A stretch of DNA of 64,000 bases from CADEEL01 sp050246475 (GTDB lineage: Bacteria; Pseudomonadota; Alphaproteobacteria; Caulobacterales; Aquidulcibacteraceae): assembly GCA_050246475.1 (NCBI GenBank), contig JBFWVZ010000004.1, positions 186,001 through 250,000 on the forward strand, read 5' to 3'. Made by a program: the position numbers and the translations under genes. Shown here piece after piece: positions 41,203 to 49,201 of the stretch. The notes beneath the pieces are model-generated. The model worked only from the letters and a program-made list of their open reading frames with translations. It was not told the DNA's origin and made no database searches. How positions within the stretch are numbered: the stretch's first letter is position 1; each line of letters begins with the position of its first letter.

Positions 41203-42180
41203 ATGAATGCGCCCGCCGCGTCCCGCCGCGATCTCCATCCCGCGATCGAGCCCTACGCGAGCGAGATGCTCAAAGTCTCTCCACGCCACACGATTTATGT
41301 CGAGCAAAGCGGCAATCCGCGCGGGCGCCCTGTCATCGCGCTGCACGGCGGCCCCGGCGGCGGCTCAAGCCCGGAGATGCGCCGCTTCTTCGATCCGAAA
41401 CTCTATCGCGTCGTCGTGATCGACCAGCGCGGCTGCGGACGCTCCACGCCCCATGCCGAACTCGAAGAAAACACCACATGGGATCTCGTCGCCGATATCG
41501 AGAAGGTCCGCGCGCATCTGAAGATCGATAAATGGCTCGTCTTCGGCGGCTCATGGGGCTCGACACTTTCGTTGGCGTACGCCGTCACGCATCCGGAGCG
41601 CTGCGCAGCGCTCCTCCTGCGCGGCATCTTCTTGCTCACCAAGCATGAGATCGATTGGTTCTACCAGGATGGCGCAAGCAACATCTATCCCGACGCGTTC
41701 GAGCGTTACCTCGCGCCGATCCCAGAAAACGAACGCGGCGATCTACTGAGCGCCTTCTACAAGCGCCTCACATCGGATGATCGCGAAACGCGGATCGAAG
41801 CCGCGCGCGCCTGGGCGCGCTGGGAAGGGGAGACGATCTCGATCGTCGGGCCGACAGGCCTGCCCACACGCTTCAACGAAGATCGCTTCGTCGAAGCCTT
41901 CGCGCGCATCGAGTGCCACTACTTCACCAACAAGGGCTTCTTCGAGAGGGATGGTTGGCTGCTGGATCAAGCGTCGCGCCTGAAGCACATCCCGCTGCGC
42001 ATCGTGCATGGCCGATACGATATGTGCACGCCGCTCTCATCCGCGTGGGCGCTGAAGCAAAAACTGCCCGCCGCGCACCTCGACATCATCCATGACGCCG
42101 GCCACTCAAGCCTCGAACCCGGCATCGTCGATGCGCTCGTCCGCGGCGCGGATGCGCTCTACGATCAGGGGAGTTGGTGA
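41203..42180 (+). CDS. pip: proline iminopeptidase
   Basis: 325 residues from the ATG at 41203 (a TTG at 41167 would add 12 residues). Alpha/beta hydrolase removing N-terminal proline. HGGPGGGSSPEMRRFFDP at 48-65 is the family oxyanion signature; the nucleophile is Ser117 in GGSWGSTLSLAYA; DQRGCGRSTPH is also diagnostic; late Asp (RYDMCTP) and His (DAGHSS) complete the triad. The last 17 codons (from 42128) are repeated almost exactly at 42743-42793, outside this gene, as part of the mosaic patch downstream. Confidence 0.93.
   Translation: MNAPAASRRDLHPAIEPYASEMLKVSPRHTIYVEQSGNPRGRPVIALHGGPGGGSSPEMRRFFDPKLYRVVVIDQRGCGRSTPHAELEENTTWDLVADIEKVRAHLKIDKWLVFGGSWGSTLSLAYAVTHPERCAALLLRGIFLLTKHEIDWFYQDGASNIYPDAFERYLAPIPENERGDLLSAFYKRLTSDDRETRIEAARAWARWEGETISIVGPTGLPTRFNEDRFVEAFARIECHYFTNKGFFERDGWLLDQASRLKHIPLRIVHGRYDMCTPLSSAWALKQKLPAAHLDIIHDAGHSSLEPGIVDALVRGADALYDQGSW
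42128..42178 (+). repeat. pip 3'-end repeat, copy 1 (in gene)
   Basis: 51 bases at the end of pip, beginning TCGATGCGCTCGTCCGC, that recur at 42743-42793 with two mismatches. This copy is the functional 3' end of the gene. Confidence 0.85.
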
Positions 42181-42222
42181 GAGGTTGCAAGTGATCGTGG
42201 ATATGGAGAAGGACCGCCATTT

Positions 42223-42636
42223 ATGGATCGGAAGACGTGGCGGGAGCAGTGGCTGGATTCTTTGACGGAGATCTCGGCCCTGAACTGGCAGCGACGGAAT
42301 TGGGGAGCGCTACCCAACCCGCACTACACCTGGTCTGAATGCATCGAGTGCTATTTTAGCGATGCGCTGCGCGGCGGCGGCTACGAAGAGCTTGTGTCCG
42401 CCGGATTGCTCTCGTTCGATGAAGCGTTCGCCGTCGCAGAGATGCACCTTAGACTCGATGCATTCGTAAGAGGCATGGCAGTGCATGGGCGCAGGGATCA
42501 TCACACAATCCTGTCTGACCCCGCCTGGATCGGTGTCACGGAGGCCGCGCGTAGAGCTCGCAGACAATTGCTGAAGCTGATAACCGAGAAGAATGAGCGG
42601 GAGGTATTGCTCCGTGCGGAGCCTGAAAATCCCTAA
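42223..42636 (+). CDS. orphan 137-residue protein of unknown function in the mosaic patch
   Basis: 137 residues, Trp- and Arg-rich at the N-terminus (MDRKTWREQWLDSLTEISA, LNWQRRNWGALPNPHYTW), predicted mainly helical, soluble, with a basic C-terminus. SD GGAGAAGG at 42206-42213 supports the ATG at 42223. Codon use is less GC-biased at third positions than in pip or the mre genes, suggesting recent acquisition. It is bracketed by the pip 3' end and a direct repeat. I recognise no family. Confidence 0.6.
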   Translation: MDRKTWREQWLDSLTEISALNWQRRNWGALPNPHYTWSECIECYFSDALRGGGYEELVSAGLLSFDEAFAVAEMHLRLDAFVRGMAVHGRRDHHTILSDPAWIGVTEAARRARRQLLKLITEKNEREVLLRAEPENP

Positions 42637-42679
42637 ACGGGAATGTGGAGTCCTTCGAGCTAAGTCGGCCCAAGCGCCA

Positions 42680-42741
42680 CCTCCCCAACGTCAACACCCG
42701 CGCGGTTGATTTCGCGCAATGCCGCGCGCATCGTCTTCGCC
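42680..42741. repeat. 62-bp direct repeat, copy A
   Basis: CCTCCCCAACGTCAACACCC ... GCATCGTCTTCGCC; 61 of 62 bases identical to 43673-43734. On the reverse strand it would encode MRAALREINRAGVDVGE, so it is probably the remnant of an otherwise lost gene end. It is immediately followed by the second pip 3'-end copy. Confidence 0.85.
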
Positions 42742-42742
42742 C

Positions 42743-42793
42743 TCGATGCGCTCGTCCGCCGCGCGGATGCGCTCTACGATCAGGGGAGCTGGT
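42743..42793 (+). pseudogene. duplicated pip 3' end (fragment, copy 2)
   Basis: 51 bases matching 42128-42178 with two differences and ending ...GGGGAGCTGGTAA, so the stop is TAA instead of TGA. No upstream pip sequence accompanies it: it is joined directly to direct repeat copy A. It is a non-functional gene fragment marking a recombination joint. Confidence 0.8.
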
Positions 42794-42825
42794 AATAGCC
42801 CTGTAGCGACGACCGGAAGCCGCCA

Positions 42826-43650
42826 ATGACGCCGAGGATTTCCTCAAACTATCGCGTCTACACAACAGAGTTTGACACGGAAGTGTCGGCTCAAGAACTC
42901 CTGTCGGACCTGGTCGTGGCTTCCGCGCCATCGACCTGGGGGACTGATGAGATCGAAGGCATCGAGCGCGCTGTTGCCGCCCCTCACCTAGGCAAGAGAC
43001 CGCTCGTCACGCTTTTGGTGGATCACTCGGGATCCATGAAAGGCATTCCAGCACATTGGACCGCATTGGCATTGAGACGCGCAGGCAGCATGCTTGAACG
43101 GTCTGGAATTCCTTTTGAGATCCTCGGCTTCACGACAGTGAACTGGCACGGAGGAAAAGCGCGCAAGAAGTGGCTTGCGGCGTGGAGGCCGCCATTTCCA
43201 GGTAGGCTCTGTGATCTGTTGCACATTGTCTACCAGAACGCCGAGACGCCAAACACGACGTGGAAGCGCTCGCTGGAGCTGCTGACTATTCCGAGCGTTC
43301 TGAAAGAGAACATTGACGGAGAGGCGTTGCTCTGGGCTTCCCATCGCGCCGCAGATTTCAGACCGACTTTTTGGCTTTGTATTGTTGTGTCGGACGGCGT
43401 GCCAATAGATGACTCTACACTTGAGGCAAACGCCATCGAGGGCAGCGCGGAGATCAGCCCCATTCTCAGTGATCACCTCGCAGCCGTGATTGCTGCCTTG
43501 GATGTAGTGCCAAACGTTCAAGTCGCTGGATTCGGCATAGGTTGCGAAGTCGGCGACTACTACGACGAGCACGATCACGCCATTGTTGAAACGGCCCACA
43601 CCGGGAAACTGGCGGACTTTGTCAGTAGGCTTGTGAGCGAGGGCGCGTGA
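42826..43650 (+). CDS. orphan CobT-type VWA domain protein
   Basis: 274 residues corresponding to the C-terminal VWA half of cobaltochelatase subunit CobT. MIDAS motif VDHSGSMKG (D66, S68, S70), then FEILGFTTVNWHGGKARKKW, LCDLLHIVYQ, KENIDGEALLWA and VSDGVPIDDSTL, which follow CobT closely. The ~300-residue acidic N-terminal part of CobT is absent and no CobS AAA+ or CobN gene is in the window, so it is not an ordinary cobalamin chelatase subunit. Base composition is lower in GC than the neighbours. It is bracketed by two 62-bp direct repeats. Possible role: VWA adaptor for a MoxR/CobS-like ATPase elsewhere, as seen on phages and plasmids. Confidence 0.8.
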   Translation: MTPRISSNYRVYTTEFDTEVSAQELLSDLVVASAPSTWGTDEIEGIERAVAAPHLGKRPLVTLLVDHSGSMKGIPAHWTALALRRAGSMLERSGIPFEILGFTTVNWHGGKARKKWLAAWRPPFPGRLCDLLHIVYQNAETPNTTWKRSLELLTIPSVLKENIDGEALLWASHRAADFRPTFWLCIVVSDGVPIDDSTLEANAIEGSAEISPILSDHLAAVIAALDVVPNVQVAGFGIGCEVGDYYDEHDHAIVETAHTGKLADFVSRLVSEGA

Positions 43651-43672
43651 ATTGCAGGCGCGCGTCCCACAC

Positions 43673-43734
43673 CCTCCCCAACGTCAACACCCGCGCGGTT
43701 GATTTCGCGCAATGCCGCGCGCATCGTCCTCGCC
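43673..43734. repeat. 62-bp direct repeat, copy B
   Basis: Matches 42680-42741 with one mismatch. It lies 33 bases before the ATG of the Baeyer-Villiger-like monooxygenase and is likely the original chromosomal copy. Confidence 0.85.
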
Positions 43735-43767
43735 TGAGCTTGAAGCGCCAAGCGATAGGAGCGGGCG

Positions 43768-45279
43768 ATGGCGGATGTTGCGGAAGCGCCCACGCGCAAG
43801 AAGGCCCCCACACCCGAGAGCGAACATTTCGATGTGCTGATCGTCGGCGCCGGCATCTCCGGCGTCGGCAGCGCCTATCATTTGCAGACGCAATGCCCGG
43901 ATCGCAGCTACGTCATTCTCGAAAGCAAGGAGACGTTCGGCGGCACGTGGGACACGCATAAATATCCCGGCATCCGCTCGGATTCCGATCTCTACACCTT
44001 CGGCTATCGCTTCAAGCCCTGGGTCGGCCCGCCCATCGCAACGGCGGAGGAAATCCTCAAATACATGGGCGAGGTGATCGAAGAGAACGATATCGCGCCC
44101 AACATCCGCTATGGGCACACCGTCATGCGCTGCGCCTGGTCCTCCAAGGCGAACAAATGGACGATCGACGCGGTCAGAAAATCGGACGGCGCCAAGCGCC
44201 GTTTCACCGCGAACTTCCTCTGGATGTGCCAGGGCTATTACGATCACGAAAATCCCTATGTGCCCGATTGGCCGGGGATGAAGGATTTCAAAGGCCTCTT
44301 CGTTCACGCGCAGAAATGGGATCCGAAGACGGACGTGCGCGGAAAGCGCGTCATCGTCATCGGCTCGGGCGCCACGGCCGCCACCGTCATCCCCGCCATC
44401 ACGGATGACGCCGCGCACGTCACCATGCTGCAGCGCTCACCGACCTATTTCTTCGCCGCGCCCAACGTGAACGAACTGGCCGATCGCCTGCGTCAGATCG
44501 GCATCGACGAGCCGACCATCCACCGCGTCGTGCGCCAGCAAATTCTCTACGATCAGGATGTGCTCACGCGCCGCTGCCAGGAAGAGCCGGATGTCGTCGT
44601 CGAAGAACTGAAGGCGCTCATCCGCGCTTACGCAGGCGAGGATTTCCAGTTCGAACCGCACTTCACCCCGCGCTACCGCATCTGGCAGCAGCGCCTCGCT
44701 TACGTGCCGGAAGGGGACATCTTCAAAGCCGCCGTCTCCGGCAAGCTCTCCATCGTCACCGATGAGATCGATCGCTTCACCGAAAAAGGCATCCGCACCA
44801 AATCGGGCGAGGAGATCGAAGCGGATATCATCGTCGCCGCCACCGGCTTCCGTCTCTCCGTGCTCGGAGAAATTCCGTTCAGCGTCGATGGCGACGCGGT
44901 CGATTGGGCCGACACGATCACCTATCGCGGCATGATGTTTACCGGCGTGCCGAACCTCGCTTGGGTCTTCGGCTATTTCCGCGCGAGCTGGACGCTGCGC
45001 GTCGATATCCTCGGCGATTTCGTCTGCAAGCTGCTCAATCACATGAAGGAGAAGGGCGCCAAGCGCGTGGACGTGCAGCTCCGCCCCGAGGATCACAACA
45101 TGCCGGTCCTGCCGTGGATCGAGGAGGAGAATTTCAATCCCGGTTACCTGATGCGCGATCTCCATCGCCTGCCGAAGCGCGGCGATAAGCCCGAATGGCG
45201 CCACAACCAGGATTATTGGCGCGAGAAGGAAGAAATCCCCGCCATCGATCTCGACGGCAAGGAATTCGTTTATTCCTAA
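43768..45279 (+). CDS. flavin-containing / Baeyer-Villiger monooxygenase 1
   Basis: 503 residues. FAD Rossmann motif VLIVGAGISGVGSAYHL, the BVMO fingerprint FKGLFVHAQKWDP (FxGxxxHxxxW[P/D]), and the NADPH Rossmann motif VIVIGSGATAATVIPAI. ETFGGTWDTHKYPGIRSDSD is the conserved flavin-side sequence. Expected reaction: NADPH- and O2-dependent oxygen insertion next to a carbonyl, or heteroatom oxidation. A paralogue lies at 59.6 kb. It converges on a GST gene (4-base overlap). The promoter region has been altered by the mosaic patch directly upstream. Confidence 0.9.
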   Translation: MADVAEAPTRKKAPTPESEHFDVLIVGAGISGVGSAYHLQTQCPDRSYVILESKETFGGTWDTHKYPGIRSDSDLYTFGYRFKPWVGPPIATAEEILKYMGEVIEENDIAPNIRYGHTVMRCAWSSKANKWTIDAVRKSDGAKRRFTANFLWMCQGYYDHENPYVPDWPGMKDFKGLFVHAQKWDPKTDVRGKRVIVIGSGATAATVIPAITDDAAHVTMLQRSPTYFFAAPNVNELADRLRQIGIDEPTIHRVVRQQILYDQDVLTRRCQEEPDVVVEELKALIRAYAGEDFQFEPHFTPRYRIWQQRLAYVPEGDIFKAAVSGKLSIVTDEIDRFTEKGIRTKSGEEIEADIIVAATGFRLSVLGEIPFSVDGDAVDWADTITYRGMMFTGVPNLAWVFGYFRASWTLRVDILGDFVCKLLNHMKEKGAKRVDVQLRPEDHNMPVLPWIEEENFNPGYLMRDLHRLPKRGDKPEWRHNQDYWREKEEIPAIDLDGKEFVYS

Positions 45280-45896
45280 GCGGCGCTCGCCGCCGCGCTC
45301 GGCCGGCTCTTCACGCGATCGTACCACGCCGCGATGTTCTTGTTGTCGCGATTGACCGGCTGCCCGACGGTCGCGGCGAAATCCATCGTGCAGAAGAGCA
45401 GGATGTCCGCGATCGTCAGCGTCGGCCCGGCGATGAAGTCGCGCCCGCCGATGAGGCCATCGAGCCAGGCGATCTTTTCCTGCGCGAGAATCTTCAAATC
45501 GTCCGCCGCCTGCGGCATCACCCGCAGCCGGTCCTTGAAGAAGGCAAGCCCCTCGGCGGAGCGGAAGCCGTTCAGCATCGGCTCAACGATGTAAAGATCG
45601 ACGCGCCGCGTCCACATCCGCGTCATCGCGCGCTCTTCGGCGGTGGCGCCGATGAGCGGCGGTTGCGGATGCTTCTCCTCAAGATACTCGCAGATCGCCG
45701 TGATCTCCGCGAGATAGCGCCCATCGTCGAGCTCGAGCGTCGGCATCTGCCCCGATGGATTGCGCGCCAAGTGCGCCGCTTGCCGGTTCTCGCCGGCGCG
45801 CAGATCGACCGTGACGCGCGGGAGATCGACGCCCTTTTCCGCCAGGAACATCTTCACGACCCGCGGATTGGGGCCGATTGAATCGAACAGCCGCAT
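45276..45896 (-). CDS. glutathione S-transferase
   Basis: 206 residues. Thioredoxin-like N-domain starting MRLFDSIGPNPRVVKMFLAE with NPSGQMPTLELDDG (cis-Pro) and YLAEITAICEYLEE (glutathione loop), then a helical C-domain with GPTLTIADILLFCTMDFAA. Last gene of a probable two-gene unit with the epoxide hydrolase upstream (15-base gap), which suggests joint handling of electrophilic epoxides. Confidence 0.9.
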   Translation of the reverse strand: MRLFDSIGPNPRVVKMFLAEKGVDLPRVTVDLRAGENRQAAHLARNPSGQMPTLELDDGRYLAEITAICEYLEEKHPQPPLIGATAEERAMTRMWTRRVDLYIVEPMLNGFRSAEGLAFFKDRLRVMPQAADDLKILAQEKIAWLDGLIGGRDFIAGPTLTIADILLFCTMDFAATVGQPVNRDNKNIAAWYDRVKSRPSAAASAA

Positions 45897-45911
45897 CTCT
45901 CACTCCCCCAA

Positions 45912-46910
45912 TCAGGAAAATTTCCGCCGCACCCAGCTGGCGATCGCGGCTGTCGTCTCTTCCGGCTTCTCCTGCTGCGTCCAGTGCCCGGAGCCCTTGA
46001 TCAGCACCTTGTCGAGATTGGGCACATAAGCCTCCATCCCGTCCGCGGCGGAGGGCGGCAGCACGGCGTCGAACTCTGCCATGATCATCAGCGAAGGCAG
46101 CGCGACATGATCCTTGATGCCTTCGCTGCGCTGCCAATTGCGTGTGAAATTGCGATACCAATTGATGCCGCCGGTGAAGCCCGTGCGCGTGAATGTGTCG
46201 ATGAAGAACTGCCGCTCCGCGTCGGTCAGCAGCTTCGGGCGCGGATCGAATTGCGGCTGATAGGCCTCCACCATCCGCACCAGCGGGAAGACGCTTGAAT
46301 CTCCCGTCCGCTCCGTCGAAAGCCCCGCCGATTGCGGCGCCTCCATGCCTTCGGGCGGGCGCTTCATGAAGAGGTCCATCGTGTTGGCGACGTTTTTCGC
46401 CAGCGCATCGTCCGCTTCGCCGGGCTTCTGGAAGTGCACGATGTACATTTCATCGCCCATGCGCTTGCGCATGATCTCGATCGGATCGGCTGGCGGGCGC
46501 GCCATGAAAGGCGTGTTGACGCCGATGATCCCCGCGCAGCGATCGGCGTGGCGCATGCCCATCTGCCACACGACGATGCCGCCCCAATCGTGCCCGACGA
46601 AGATCGCCTTCTCGATGCCCTTCGCGTCCAGGAGCCCGACAAGGTCGGCGCAGAGATTTTCGATGTCGTAGGATTCAACCGGCGTGGGCCGGTCCGTCAG
46701 CCCATAGCCGCGCTGATCCGGCGCAAGAACACGGAAACCTTGCGCGCCAAGGTCCTTCAGCTGATGTCGCCAGGAGAACGCCAGCTCCGGAAAGCCGTGG
46801 CAAAGCACAATCGGCGGCTTCGCGTCTTGCGGCCCCGCTTCATACACCGCCATGCGGATGCCGTTCGTCTGCACATAGGTCGGCTCAGGCCATCCGGGAA
46901 ACGACGCCAA
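45912..46910 (-). CDS. epoxide hydrolase-type alpha/beta hydrolase
   Basis: 332 residues. I choose a TTG start at 46910 because a perfect SD, GAGGAGG, lies 5 bases upstream and the family match begins there; the frame is open 17 codons further but that part is not family-like. HGFPELAFSWR at 39-49 is the epoxide hydrolase oxyanion motif, and the nucleophile is Asp108 in VGHDWGGIVVW. Late Asp (AEFDAVLPPS) and His (GSGHWTQQE) complete the triad. It hydrolyses epoxides to diols or, less likely, is a dehalogenase. Co-transcribed with the GST gene. Divergent from the SulP gene, 98 bases between starts. Confidence 0.88.
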   Translation of the reverse strand: MASFPGWPEPTYVQTNGIRMAVYEAGPQDAKPPIVLCHGFPELAFSWRHQLKDLGAQGFRVLAPDQRGYGLTDRPTPVESYDIENLCADLVGLLDAKGIEKAIFVGHDWGGIVVWQMGMRHADRCAGIIGVNTPFMARPPADPIEIMRKRMGDEMYIVHFQKPGEADDALAKNVANTMDLFMKRPPEGMEAPQSAGLSTERTGDSSVFPLVRMVEAYQPQFDPRPKLLTDAERQFFIDTFTRTGFTGGINWYRNFTRNWQRSEGIKDHVALPSLMIMAEFDAVLPPSAADGMEAYVPNLDKVLIKGSGHWTQQEKPEETTAAIASWVRRKFS

Positions 46911-47008
46911 GTGATCCTCCTCGCGACAATTTGTCGGGGCTGGGCGATACTTGCGGTTCACGATCGCGGGCGCAAGGTGACGCCACGCAAATCCGAAGGG
47001 ACCGCACC

Positions 47009-48715
47009 GTGACCGGGCGCGCAGCGCCGCGCTTCATAGACCTATACACGCCGAAGCTCATAACGGTTCTTCGCGAAGGCTATGACCTTCGCGATTTGCA
47101 CGCCGACGCCATCGCAGCGCTCACCGTGGCGATCGTTGCGTTGCCGCTTTCGATGGCGATCGCGATTGCATCGGGTGTTGGGCCGGAGCGCGGTCTCTAC
47201 ACGGCGATCGTCGGCGGTTTCGTCGTGTCGCTTCTGGGCGGCAGCCGATTTCAGATCGGCGGTCCCGCCGGCGCCTTCATCGTTCTGATCGCCGCTACTG
47301 TCGCGCGCCATGGCGTGGATGGCCTCATCCTCGCGACCATCCTTTCCGGTTTCATTCTGATGGCGGTGGGCTTTCTGCGCCTTGGCACGTTCATCAAATA
47401 CATTCCATTCCCGGTCACCGTCGGATTCACATCCGGCATCGCAGTCATCATCGCCGCCAGTCAACTGCGTGATCTCTTCGGCCTGCAGCTGGACGGGCGT
47501 GAGCCGCCGGAATTCCTGCCCAAGCTTGAAGCGCTCTTCGCCGCCGCGGGCACCGTGAACTGGACCGCGCTGTCGCTCGCGGCCGGCGCCATCGTGATCA
47601 TCGCGCTCTTGCGGTGCCATCGCCCGAATTGGCCAGCATACCTCATCGCGGTGGCGGGCGCGGCGGCAGCGGCGGCCGCGCTGGCCTTGCCGGTCGAGAC
47701 GATTGGAGCGCGCTTTGGGGAATTGCCGCACGCGCCGCCCTGGCCAAGCTTGCCGCCCGTCACACTCGAGCGCATCGCCGCGGTTCTTCCGGACGCGGTC
47801 GCCTTCGCACTTCTCGGCGGCATTGAGAGCCTGCTCTCCGCCGTTGTTGCCGACACCATGACGGGCCGGCGCCATCGCTCCAACGCCGAACTTGTCGCGC
47901 AAGGCGCAGCCAACATCGCGTCGGGTCTCTTCGGCGGCATCCCCGTCACAGGGACGATCGCGCGCACCGCCACCAACGTGCGCGCCGGCGCGCGCGGCCC
48001 CGTTTCCGGGATGCTGCACGCGGCGTTCCTGCTTCTGTTCATGCTGATCGCTGCGCCGTTGGCGAGCTATATCCCTCTGGCCTCGCTCGCTGCCGTGCTC
48101 ATCATGGTGGCGTGGAATATGGCCGAGAAGCACGAGTTCGCCACGCTCGTGCGCGCCTCGCCGGGTGATGCCGTCGTTCTCCTGGCGACCTTTCTGCTCA
48201 CCATCTTCTACGATCTCATGACGGGCATCGTGGTCGGCTTCAGCCTCGGGGCGCTGCTCTTCCTGCATCGACTGGCTGAGGACGTCCGCGTCGAGCACCG
48301 CCTCCCGGACACACTTGGGGACGCGCCAGACACGCAGGCCGAGCGCTACGACGCCGCGCTCGCCGCTGATCCCGACATCGCCGTGTTCAGGATTTCGGGC
48401 GCCTTTTTCTTCGGCGCGGCCGCGAGCGTGGCCGCCGCGCTCGATCGCATCGCGGCGCAACCCAGATTCTACGTCATCGATTTCTCGGCCGTGCCGCTGC
48501 TGGATTCCTCGGCGGCGGCGACGATCGCTTCCTTCGCGCGCCGGGCGGAGCGGCGCGGCGCGCGCGTCGTCATCACTGGCGCGCAGCGGAGTGTGTTGCG
48601 CGTGCTGCTCCGGCACGGTGTTCGTCGCCCGCATGCGCTCTTCCGCGCGACATTAGAGGAGGGCGTGGCCGCGGCGCAGCGCGCCATCAGCGCTTCGGTG
48701 GGATCGAATAGGTGA
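47009..48715 (+). CDS. SulP family anion transporter with STAS domain
   Basis: 568 residues from a GTG at 47009, chosen because GAAGGG precedes it and the upstream codons lie in the divergent promoter. Membrane domain: AALTVAIVALPLSMAIAIASGVGPERGL is the SulP signature, with QIGGPAGAFIVLIAA and FGGIPVTGTIARTATNVRAG. The C-terminal STAS domain (from about residue 450) has FRISGAFFFGAA and VIDFSAVPLLDSSAAATI, including the Asp-Ser-Ser loop. Substrates of the family are sulfate, bicarbonate or dicarboxylates; which one is unknown. Confidence 0.92.
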   Translation: MTGRAAPRFIDLYTPKLITVLREGYDLRDLHADAIAALTVAIVALPLSMAIAIASGVGPERGLYTAIVGGFVVSLLGGSRFQIGGPAGAFIVLIAATVARHGVDGLILATILSGFILMAVGFLRLGTFIKYIPFPVTVGFTSGIAVIIAASQLRDLFGLQLDGREPPEFLPKLEALFAAAGTVNWTALSLAAGAIVIIALLRCHRPNWPAYLIAVAGAAAAAAALALPVETIGARFGELPHAPPWPSLPPVTLERIAAVLPDAVAFALLGGIESLLSAVVADTMTGRRHRSNAELVAQGAANIASGLFGGIPVTGTIARTATNVRAGARGPVSGMLHAAFLLLFMLIAAPLASYIPLASLAAVLIMVAWNMAEKHEFATLVRASPGDAVVLLATFLLTIFYDLMTGIVVGFSLGALLFLHRLAEDVRVEHRLPDTLGDAPDTQAERYDAALAADPDIAVFRISGAFFFGAAASVAAALDRIAAQPRFYVIDFSAVPLLDSSAAATIASFARRAERRGARVVITGAQRSVLRVLLRHGVRRPHALFRATLEEGVAAAQRAISASVGSNR

Positions 48716-49091
48716 CGACGGCGTGCGCGCACGCATGCTCCGCGCCGTCCGCGCGAATGATCACGTCCCCCACGGCCAACGACCGCCCGAGCTTCAGCAT
48801 CCGCGCTTCCGCGACAAGGTCCGCGCGCCCCGGCATGCGCAGAAAATTGATCGAGAGATTGGTGGTCACGCTCATCGGCTCGAACCCGATTGCTGAAAGC
48901 ACGAGCGCGTACATCGCCGAATCCGCCAGCGCCATCATCGTCGGGCCCGAAACCGTATCGCCCGGCCGCGTGGAGCTTGGATCGAACGCCATCCGGCACT
49001 TCGCGGTCTTGCCGTCCGCCGTCTCGATCAGAATGCGCCGCCCGCCGGGAAAGGCTTGCTCGTAGAACGCATTGATCTCGTCGGGCGTCAT
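48687..49091 (-). CDS. PaaI-type hotdog thioesterase
   Basis: 134 residues from the ATG at 49091. Hotdog fold pattern: TRPGDTVSGPTMMALADSAM then the typical NLSINFLRMPGRADLVAEA and late strand VGDVIIRADGAEHACAH. Members hydrolyse aromatic or medium-chain acyl-CoA thioesters. Converges on the SulP gene with a 29-base overlap. Confidence 0.87.
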   Translation of the reverse strand: MTPDEINAFYEQAFPGGRRILIETADGKTAKCRMAFDPSSTRPGDTVSGPTMMALADSAMYALVLSAIGFEPMSVTTNLSINFLRMPGRADLVAEARMLKLGRSLAVGDVIIRADGAEHACAHAVVTYSIPPKR

Positions 49092-49201
49092 CGCCCTCGA
49101 CCTTACCGGCCCGCGCAACCGCACGAAAGCTGACGCGGCGGAATGGCGTTGAATCCCGCGTGCGTCCGGGCCAATTTGCCGGCCCGACAGCGAGGCGCGC
49201 G

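Noticed and set aside
42680..43734. Integron-like attC sites as an explanation of the 62-bp repeats.
   Set aside because: No RYYYAAC/GTTRRRY core pair at the right spacing and no integrase nearby; the repeat reads as a gene-end remnant on the reverse strand.
42128..43734. Composite transposon.
   Set aside because: No transposase, no terminal inverted repeats and no target-site duplications were seen.
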